From Collinsella sp. AF08-23 (GTDB taxonomy: Bacteria > Actinomycetota > Coriobacteriia > Coriobacteriales > Coriobacteriaceae), in contig NZ_QUHV01000009.1 of the NCBI RefSeq assembly GCF_003479805.1, forward strand, positions 1 through 64,000: a stretch of 64,000 bases of DNA. Reading direction: 5' to 3'. Shown piece after piece: positions 9,478-15,248 of this stretch; within the stretch, counting starts at the first letter, position 1, and every line of letters begins with the position of its first letter. The translations under genes were made by a program, and so were the position numbers. Under the pieces are notes generated by a model. That model was not told the origin of the DNA, made no database searches, and saw only the letters and a list, made by a program, of their open reading frames with translations.

Positions 9478-9518
9478 TTCAGATTGATTACCTATTCCCT
9501 ATATAATTGGTATGTAAT
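9478..9518 (+). promoter_or_regulatory. cysK promoter with candidate Rrf2 operator
   Basis: A -10 TATAAT (9502-9507) is preceded 18 bp upstream by a weak -35 TTCAGA. An imperfect inverted repeat, ATTACCTA (9487-9494) and TATGTAAT (9511-9518), brackets the -10 and the start point. This is where an Rrf2 repressor could block polymerase. The remaining ~90-nt leader has GC-rich complementary stretches but no riboswitch class I recognise. Confidence 0.45.
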
Positions 9519-9606
9519 TGAAGGGGTGCGTACCATGGTCCGCGTGTATCATACAGGCAAGCACCTCACCCCCTCAGAGGGCGGGGCCTCACGTTAGGAG
9601 ATCGCC

Positions 9607-10545
9607 ATGAGTGCCGTCTACGCATCCATCGACCAGCTGATCGGACATACCCCCTTACTGGAGCTGACACAACTCGAGCGCGAGGCCAACGTCAACGCGC
9701 GCGTCCTCGTCAAGCTCGAGCGCCAGAATCCCGCCGGCTCCGTCAAGGACCGCGTAGCACTCAACATGCTGAACGAGGCCGAGGCGGCGGGCCTCATCGC
9801 ACCGCACGACGGCTACACCATCATCGAGCCCACGAGCGGCAATACCGGCGTGGGCCTCGCCGCGCTGGCCGCCGCGCGTGGCTACCGCCTGATCATCGCC
9901 ATGCCCGAGACCATGAGTGCCGAGCGCCGCGCCCTCTTGGCCGCCTACGGTGCCGAGCTCGTCCTCACCCCGGGCTCCGCGGGCATGAAGGGCGCTATCG
10001 CACGCGCCGAAGAGCTGGCGGCAGCCACGCCGAAGAGCTGGATCGCCGGCCAGTTCACCAACCCGTCCAACCCCGCCGCCCATGAGGCCACGACCGGCCC
10101 CGAGATCTGGGAGGACACCGATGGGGCAGTCGACATCTTCGTCGCAGGCGTGGGCACCGGCGGTACCATCACCGGCGTGGGTCGCTACCTCAAGTCCCGC
10201 AACCCCAACGTCCACGTCGTCGCGGTCGAGCCCGCGAGCTCGCCGGTCCTCTCGGGCGGCGCGGCGGGCCCGCACGCCATCCAGGGCATCGGCGCGGGCT
10301 TCGTGCCAAAGGTGCTCGACACCGCGGTCTATGATGAGATCATTCCCGTAGAGAACGAGAACGCCCTCGCAACGGGCCGTGCGCTCGCGCGCAAAGCGGG
10401 TGTACTGGTGGGCATCTCCTCCGGCGCCGCCGTATGGGCAGCCTTCGAGCTCGCAAAGCGTCCCGAAAATGCGGGAAAGACCATTGTCGCCCTCCTGCCC
10501 GACACAGGCGAGCGCTACCTCTCCACGGCGCTCTTCGCCGAGTAG
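9607..10545 (+). CDS. cysK: Cysteine synthase A (O-acetylserine sulfhydrylase)
   Basis: 312 aa PLP enzyme that makes cysteine from O-acetylserine and sulfide. The lysine motif [11 protein letters not shown] near residue 43 holds the PLP-binding lysine. [11 protein letters not shown] is the substrate asparagine loop, and [14 protein letters not shown] binds the PLP phosphate. The C-terminal [12 protein letters not shown] is typical of CysK. The start has TTAGGAG at good spacing. It is followed 48 nt later by mnmA, which consumes cysteine-derived sulfur for tRNA thiolation, so the pair forms a small sulfur operon. Confidence 0.95.
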   Translation: MSAVYASIDQLIGHTPLLELTQLEREANVNARVLVKLERQNPAGSVKDRVALNMLNEAEAAGLIAPHDGYTIIEPTSGNTGVGLAALAAARGYRLIIAMPETMSAERRALLAAYGAELVLTPGSAGMKGAIARAEELAAATPKSWIAGQFTNPSNPAAHEATTGPEIWEDTDGAVDIFVAGVGTGGTITGVGRYLKSRNPNVHVVAVEPASSPVLSGGAAGPHAIQGIGAGFVPKVLDTAVYDEIIPVENENALATGRALARKAGVLVGISSGAAVWAAFELAKRPENAGKTIVALLPDTGERYLSTALFAE

Positions 10546-10593
10546 GCAGCCGCGCCCGTACTCATACCGACCATCCGAACACCAAGGAGCCCC

Positions 10594-11778
10594 ATGACCC
10601 GCAAGCGCGTGCTCGTCGCCATGAGCGGCGGCGTCGACTCGAGCGTCACCGCCTTCCTGCTCAAGGAGCAGGGCTACGATTGCCTCGGTGCGACCATGCT
10701 GCTGCACGGCGACGCCGCGCCGGGAGCATGCGGAAGCGGGTCGGACGCCGATGACGCCGCCGCCATCGCCCGCCGCCTGGGCTTTGCCCACGAGGTCATC
10801 GACATGCGCACGACCTTCGAGCGCAATGTGGTGGAGAAGTTCGTGCGCACGTATGAGGCGGGGCGGACACCCAACCCCTGCATCGACTGCAATCGGCATA
10901 TGAAGTTCGGCGCGCTCCTGGCGTATGCCCGCGAGCGGGGCTGCGACCACATCGCCACGGGGCATTACGCGCAGATTGGCGCGCTCGACCATGCCCCGTA
11001 CGCCAACATCCCCCCAACCGAGGTGGACCTGCTCACCGCCATCGTCAATCGACACGACGGGCCGGAGGCCGTGCGCTCGCTTTCCTGTGCGCTCGACCCC
11101 TCGAAGGACCAGAGCTATGTCCTGTACTCGCTCACGCAGGAGCGCCTCGCGCATACGCTGCTGCCGCTCGGCGGCCTCTTCAAGGAGCGCGACGTGCGTC
11201 GCATCGCTCGCGAGCAGGGCTTCGAGAACGCCGGTAAGCGCGACAGCCAGGGCATCTGCTTCGTGCCCAACAACGACTTCGCCACCTACATCGAGCAGCG
11301 CAACGGCGTGCCCTTGCCCGAGGGCGACATCGTGAACACGGACGGCGAGGTGCTGGGGCGCCACCAAGGCGCCATCCGCTACACCGTGGGCCAGCGCAAG
11401 GGACTGGGCGTGGCATGCGCGCACCCCGTCTATGTGACGGGCATCGACGCCGTGGCGAATACCGTCACCCTAGGCGAGGTCGAGGACCTCATGGCGCACG
11501 GACTCATCGCGGACGACTGGATTTGGAGCGCACCTGCTCACGTCATGGAAGAGCTGCTGGATGAGGCGGGGGCCGAGGGTCTCCCCGTTCGCGCCAAGAT
11601 CCGCTACCGCCACCCCGCCCAGCCTGCGCGCCTATGCCGGGCGACGAGCGGCGACGATGCCGCGTTCGAGCTCGTCTTCGACGAACCAGAACGCGGCATC
11701 GCCCCCGGCCAAGCCGTCGTGGTCTATGCCGGCGACGTCGTCTTGGGCGGCGGCACCGTGGTGCGTGCGGTCAAGTAG
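10594..11778 (+). CDS. mnmA: tRNA-specific 2-thiouridylase MnmA
   Basis: 394 aa. It installs the 2-thio group on the wobble uridine of Lys, Glu and Gln tRNAs. The N-terminal PP-loop MSGGVDSSV (about residue 10), the NPCIDCN motif carrying the first catalytic cysteine, and DSQGICF carrying the second are all present. Compared with typical ~360-aa MnmA proteins, there are about 25 extra residues between GHYAQI and SCALDPSKDQSY, probably a surface loop. SD AAGGAG precedes the start. The C-terminal beta-barrel is present, ending GGGTVVRAVK. Confidence 0.95.
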   Translation: MTRKRVLVAMSGGVDSSVTAFLLKEQGYDCLGATMLLHGDAAPGACGSGSDADDAAAIARRLGFAHEVIDMRTTFERNVVEKFVRTYEAGRTPNPCIDCNRHMKFGALLAYARERGCDHIATGHYAQIGALDHAPYANIPPTEVDLLTAIVNRHDGPEAVRSLSCALDPSKDQSYVLYSLTQERLAHTLLPLGGLFKERDVRRIAREQGFENAGKRDSQGICFVPNNDFATYIEQRNGVPLPEGDIVNTDGEVLGRHQGAIRYTVGQRKGLGVACAHPVYVTGIDAVANTVTLGEVEDLMAHGLIADDWIWSAPAHVMEELLDEAGAEGLPVRAKIRYRHPAQPARLCRATSGDDAAFELVFDEPERGIAPGQAVVVYAGDVVLGGGTVVRAVK

Positions 11779-11798
11779 CCCATCTGCCTCCCCGACGC

Positions 11799-12392
11799 TC
11801 ACCTCGTCTTGAGATCGCAACGCATTTGACGGAGGTACGCAATGCAGCACCATGCCGTTGCGACCTCCGCGATCTCGCCGAATGTGCGCTCTGCATACAC
11901 ACGCAACCGCACGATGCGCTGCACGTCATCCGGATAGGTGCAGAGGATCTGGCCGATGCGGGCGACTCGCGCGGAATTCGCAGCGAACTCCGACAGCTCC
12001 CCCATCTCGTCGCATCCATCGGAAACCTCGCAGTCGAGCTCGTCCAGCGACACCGTTGCGGACGCCGAGCGGTTTGATCGCAGCCAATCGATCACCTTAT
12101 TCGAGGCGATGCGATAGAGCCACGTGCGAAACGAGGCGCGACGTGGGTCGAACCCCGGCAGTCCACGCAGCGCCGCCACGAAAATCTCCTGCGTCACGTC
12201 GCGCGCGTCCTCCGCGGATGTGATCTGCCTCAGTGCAAACCGCAGCATCTCGTCGTAATACGCGCGCACCAGCGTGTCCGCCTTGGCGCGCGACCCCGTG
12301 CGCACAATCGCCCGTACCAGCCGCGCATCGCGCCGCGCCGCCGCGTTTGCCCCGCGCGCCTCGTCCAAACCAAAAACGCTTCCCAGCTCCAT
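11799..12392 (-). CDS. ECF-subfamily RNA polymerase sigma factor with atypical sigma4 end
   Basis: 197 aa. Region sigma2 is canonical (YYDEMLRFALRQI, EDARDVTQEIFVAAL, FRTWLYRIASNKVIDWLR). Sigma4 starts normally (PDDVQRIVRLRVYAERTFGEIAEV) but the recognition helix reads ATAWCCIAYLRQMRCDLK instead of the usual TVK-x-R-x-x-R-A-R pattern. In the frame ending at 11771 the next bases encode TSVKCVAISRRGERR, closer to a normal sigma4 end, so a frameshift or sequencing error near 11835 is possible. No anti-sigma gene is adjacent. An excellent SD GGGGAGGTGAT precedes the ATG. Confidence 0.75.
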   Translation of the reverse strand: MELGSVFGLDEARGANAAARRDARLVRAIVRTGSRAKADTLVRAYYDEMLRFALRQITSAEDARDVTQEIFVAALRGLPGFDPRRASFRTWLYRIASNKVIDWLRSNRSASATVSLDELDCEVSDGCDEMGELSEFAANSARVARIGQILCTYPDDVQRIVRLRVYAERTFGEIAEVATAWCCIAYLRQMRCDLKTR

Positions 12393-12536
12393 CTCATCAC
12401 CTCCCCATCTACTTCTATATACGATTCAGGGGTCTATTCGTTGCAAATAATTCGACATCCCAGATCTCCGGCCGTTCGTGACGGGGAGAGCGGTGGACAT
12501 GCAATAGAACTGGAATTGCCGCCAACCGTTGGACGC

Positions 12537-13199
12537 CTATATCGCCGACTCCCCCAGTTCGACCTCAAGTAGATCCTCCATGGTGCAATGTAGGACGCGG
12601 GATAGCGCCGCCACCGAACATGCCTGGGCGCGATTGATGTCCTTGTTTCGTTGCTCGTACATTTGGATGGAACGCAAGGACACCCCCGACCGATGCGCCA
12701 ACTCGCGCTGGCTCAGTCCCAGGCGCTTGCGCATCGCGGCGAGACGCGTCTCCCCTCTCGCCTGCTCGATTCTCTCTGCAACAAGCTTTGCCACCCGTTC
12801 TTCGGACGCCTCGTGCCACGGGTCGTACATGGCCAGCAGCTCGTCGTATGGCACGGCAGAAAACAGCCTGTCGAAGGGCACGTCCAGCCTCCACTGCACA
12901 TACGCCGCAATCCAGCCGAGCCAGTACTCCCGCGTCTTTCCCATGCGCGCGCAAGGAGCGGCCAATCCCTCGACGGAATATCCGAACTCCCTGCTCAGAC
13001 GTATGAACAGCTCACATCCGCACAGGCCGGCGACGGTCCATGGCTCGCCTCGGCCAAACGACCGTGCCAGTTCGCTCATGCAGAACAGGTCGGCGATCTC
13101 GTCCCCCTCGGCACCGTGGTCGTTCACCGCGTAGTCGAAAAACTCGCCCAGCGTGTTCATCGCGTCAGACAGGTACACCTCATCGTATGCGCGGATCAT
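12537..13199 (-). CDS. XRE-family regulator, candidate antitoxin partner of the DUF3990 protein
   Basis: 220 aa in two parts. Residues 1-140 are an alpha-helical domain (DEVYLSDAMNTLGEFFDYAV...) of the type I associate with DUF3990-linked proteins in gut Firmicutes and Actinobacteria. Residues 155-215 are a Cro/C1 helix-turn-helix (MRKRLGLSQRELAHRSGVSLRSIQMYEQ). The start chosen lies inside the end of the upstream gene, overlapping by 20 bp, which implies translational coupling. The gene order, the overlap and a palindrome at the operon promoter suggest it represses the operon and may neutralise its partner (inference). Confidence 0.7.
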   Translation of the reverse strand: MIRAYDEVYLSDAMNTLGEFFDYAVNDHGAEGDEIADLFCMSELARSFGRGEPWTVAGLCGCELFIRLSREFGYSVEGLAAPCARMGKTREYWLGWIAAYVQWRLDVPFDRLFSAVPYDELLAMYDPWHEASEERVAKLVAERIEQARGETRLAAMRKRLGLSQRELAHRSGVSLRSIQMYEQRNKDINRAQACSVAALSRVLHCTMEDLLEVELGESAI

Positions 13200-13851
13200 C
13201 GGGGCCCACCTCCTCACGCAGAATGTCGCGGATGTACAGACCGTCCAGGTCCGCCGCCGCGCGCTCGTCTTGAAACGCTCTTCTCGCCGACGCGTCCCTG
13301 CACATGCGGAGCGGATAATACTCACATGCGGGGACCGTCTCATATCCCCGGAAGCAAAGCCGTCCGAAGGCGAGCTCGCTGCGCACCATCACCTGACTCC
13401 CCAGTCCCCCAAGCCGCATGGCACGACCGACCTGCGCAACCGACAGCGTGTTGTTCAAAAACGCCCGGACAAACGAGAAATACGAGTCATCCGCCCGGTA
13501 ACCGCGAACAACGTCGTACGGCTCGAGGTCGATGCCGAACACACGGCGAAGGTATTCCATACCGTCACGCGCGATCGGACTCGAAACCTGCACGGGGCGA
13601 TTACTCACCAGCACCGCGAGCCAGGTCAGCACGGAGCACCCTTCCGCCTCTAGGTCGAGGACGCCCAGCCCGCCTAGATCGAGCTCATAGCGATTGGCGA
13701 TACCGTCTTTCCCGCGCTGCGGGCACGCCCATTCGCGCGCCAGTTCAGCATAGGGCGTGCAGTAAAACCCTGGCCCATAATCGTTGTAGGGCCGGCACAG
13801 CCCCCGCAGGGGCGTCCACACGATTTCCGGTGATCCGTGCCACAACTCCAT
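13180..13851 (-). CDS. DUF3990 protein, possible ADP-ribosyltransferase-fold effector
   Basis: 223 aa. N-terminal LWHGSPEIV and YGPGFYCTPYAELAREWA match the DUF3990 signature (HGS, then a G-x-GFY-x-T pattern), and VVRGYRADDSYFSFVRAFLNN plus SELAFGRLCF match its middle and end. DUF3990 is, to my knowledge, grouped with ADP-ribosyltransferase-fold proteins; the catalytic activity of this protein is unproven. SD AGGAGG lies 4 nt before the ATG. It is the first gene of a two-gene operon with an XRE protein, an arrangement shared with RES-Xre-type toxin-antitoxin pairs. Confidence 0.7.
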   Translation of the reverse strand: MELWHGSPEIVWTPLRGLCRPYNDYGPGFYCTPYAELAREWACPQRGKDGIANRYELDLGGLGVLDLEAEGCSVLTWLAVLVSNRPVQVSSPIARDGMEYLRRVFGIDLEPYDVVRGYRADDSYFSFVRAFLNNTLSVAQVGRAMRLGGLGSQVMVRSELAFGRLCFRGYETVPACEYYPLRMCRDASARRAFQDERAAADLDGLYIRDILREEVGPDDPRIR

Positions 13852-13866
13852 GGGGCCTCCTAGCTA

Positions 13867-13882
13867 TATCACTGTAGTGATA
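13867..13882 (-). promoter_or_regulatory. Palindromic operator before the DUF3990-XRE operon
   Basis: Seven-base arms TATCACT and AGTGATA with a 2-bp spacer sit directly before the ribosome-binding site of the DUF3990 gene. A TAGAAT -10 candidate lies just upstream on the minus strand. The XRE protein of the operon is the obvious candidate ligand. Confidence 0.6.
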
Positions 13883-13947
13883 CTATTCTACCCATGTGCA
13901 GTAGATTGTACGCGGGCCATTTGCGGCGGGCCAAGGCACGCCGGGGC

Positions 13948-14613
13948 CTACTCCGCCGCCGCCTCGCGGTCGGTGAACATCAAGAAGAACGCCGCGAGCA
14001 GCAGCAGTGAGCAGATGCCGATGGCGGACAGGCCGAAACGCTCGAGACACCAATTGCCCAGCACGGCGCCGCACACGAACACGGCGATGACACCAAAGTA
14101 CAGGACTCCGTTCATGAGGAAACCGCGCTGGTGCGTGATGATGTAGTCGTCGACGTTCTGCAGGGCACTGCGCAGGTTGCCGATGCACATGGTGGTGGCG
14201 ATGCCACGCCCGTGGATCTTGCGGAAGCTCTCGACCTGCATGCCGCAGGCGAGCGACGTGAGGCCGTTGGCGAGTATGTTGTACTCAGACGAGAGCAGGC
14301 CGACGCCGAGCAGGATGACCGCCTCGACGAGCACGGTGAGCTGCCGCCAATGCATGACACTCGCGAAGCGCTCATGCACGAGGTCGCTCAGCATGATGCC
14401 AACGGAGAAACACAGCACCGGGAGTAGATAGCGCATGGCAACGGCGAAATCGCCTTCCGAGAGATGCACGCCCACGAGCAGGATGTTGCCCGTCTGCGCG
14501 TTGGCGAACACGCCATCGCGCCCCATGTACGAGTACACATCCATGAAACCGCCGACCAAAGCCAAGATGATGCCGAGCTCGATGGACTCGGAAACCTGTT
14601 TCGCGCGCTGCAC
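13948..14613 (-). CDS. YoaK/DUF1275 family membrane protein
   Basis: 221 aa with about six hydrophobic segments. The start of the domain (IILALVGGFMDVYSYMGRDGVFANAQTGNIL) is the DUF1275 signature; function is unknown. The GTG start chosen has GGGGAGAGG just upstream. A second GTG 30 nt earlier lacks a ribosome-binding site. Its promoter would share the 14.6-14.86 kb interval with the divergent mgtA promoter. Confidence 0.8.
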   Translation of the reverse strand: MQRAKQVSESIELGIILALVGGFMDVYSYMGRDGVFANAQTGNILLVGVHLSEGDFAVAMRYLLPVLCFSVGIMLSDLVHERFASVMHWRQLTVLVEAVILLGVGLLSSEYNILANGLTSLACGMQVESFRKIHGRGIATTMCIGNLRSALQNVDDYIITHQRGFLMNGVLYFGVIAVFVCGAVLGNWCLERFGLSAIGICSLLLLAAFFLMFTDREAAAE

Positions 14614-14857
14614 GAACCTCTCCCCTCTTCTCGCGCCGGCCACGTCATGATGTCCGGCACCTGTACAGCATATGCCATGCGCACAGCGCGCGATAGCACC
14701 GCGAAGATTTAACCGATAGCCATCAGCTTATCCTCGGTTCAGGGTCTTGATTCCTCGGCCTCGATTGCATGCCTGCCCCAAATTGAGGTTATCAGCTCCG
14801 CAGCTTTACCCTTCCTTTACAAACCTACCTAATTTATGGATTAGAGTAGAATCGCGC

Positions 14858-14885
14858 TTGACAACCATGTAGGCCGGTCTACACT
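14858..14885 (+). promoter_or_regulatory. mgtA leader promoter
   Basis: A perfect -35 TTGACA (14858-14863) and -10 TACACT (14880-14885) are separated by 16 bp. Transcription from about 14892 would give a leader of roughly 357 nt before mgtA. The ~215 bases upstream, back to the YoaK-like gene, hold no recognisable gene. Confidence 0.75.
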
Positions 14886-14937
14886 AGCGTCCGATTCTCA
14901 AAGAAGGCCACGGCCGTGACATTGAAGGAGGTGCGTC

Positions 14938-15033
14938 ATGGACCACCCTGCCAGTAGCTGCGCCCCGCAGACGGCGAAACCCCGATTGCGCCATGACGGC
15001 ACCGAGCGTGTCGCGGACATCGAAGACAACTGA
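14938..15033 (+). CDS. 31-codon leader peptide upstream of mgtA
   Basis: Short ORF beginning MDHPASSCAPQTAKP, with an excellent SD (AAGGAGGTGC) 3 nt before the ATG region. Its initiation region is almost a copy of the mgtA one: both read AAGGAGGTGC, then one variable base, then TCATG. A proline- and acid-containing N-terminus recalls the MgtL-type leader peptides of enterobacteria, where ribosomes destabilise at low Mg2+ (established for those; inference here). No homologue is known to me. Confidence 0.55.
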   Translation: MDHPASSCAPQTAKPRLRHDGTERVADIEDN

Positions 15034-15048
15034 CGAGCAACGAGCTCC

Positions 15049-15245
15049 GCGAGAGTTAACTCTCGCTGCCTGAAACTGCCACAATCGGCTCGTTTGTGCT
15101 TCGAGAGCATCCTTTCGGCGCATTTCCCATCCTGAATTCCAACGCAACGTCTCGCAAACGTCGCATCGCCGTTTCTGCATGGGCGCACCTCCCCGGTAAT
15201 TGGACAACCGGCTCAGCAGCGCTGAGCACGACGTCAAGGAGGTGC
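15049..15245 (+). promoter_or_regulatory. mgtA leader RNA with anti-SD and hairpins
   Basis: Right after the leader-peptide stop lies a perfect 18-bp palindrome GCGAGAGTTAACTCTCGC (15049-15066). An anti-SD GCACCTCC (15185-15192) is perfectly complementary to the mgtA SD GGAGGTGC (15238-15245), with hairpin GCTCAGC/GCTGAGC (15211-15227) in the loop between. The same anti-SD, extended to GCGCACCTCC, can also pair with the leader-peptide SD region at 14927-14935. Translational control of mgtA by mutually exclusive pairings is the natural reading. It does not match the M-box riboswitch. Confidence 0.55.
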
Positions 15246-15248
15246 CTC

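Noticed and set aside
9514..9606. Riboswitch or T-box in the cysK leader
   Set aside because: Complementary GGGGTG/CACCCC and CCCC/GGGG segments exist, but no T-box motif or known riboswitch core.
9655..11424. A 589-codon open frame opposite cysK and mnmA
   Set aside because: Exactly antisense to two clear enzymes; composition is that of a shadow frame in GC-rich DNA and no domain is seen. The same holds for the long frames opposite mgtA (15234-17960), the opp permeases (51841-53775), oppA (54189-55964), pgk (61197-62693) and gap (62694-63803).
14892..15248. M-box (ykoK) Mg2+ riboswitch in the mgtA leader
   Set aside because: The conserved M-box core segments are not visible; the leader is better explained by leader peptide plus anti-SD.
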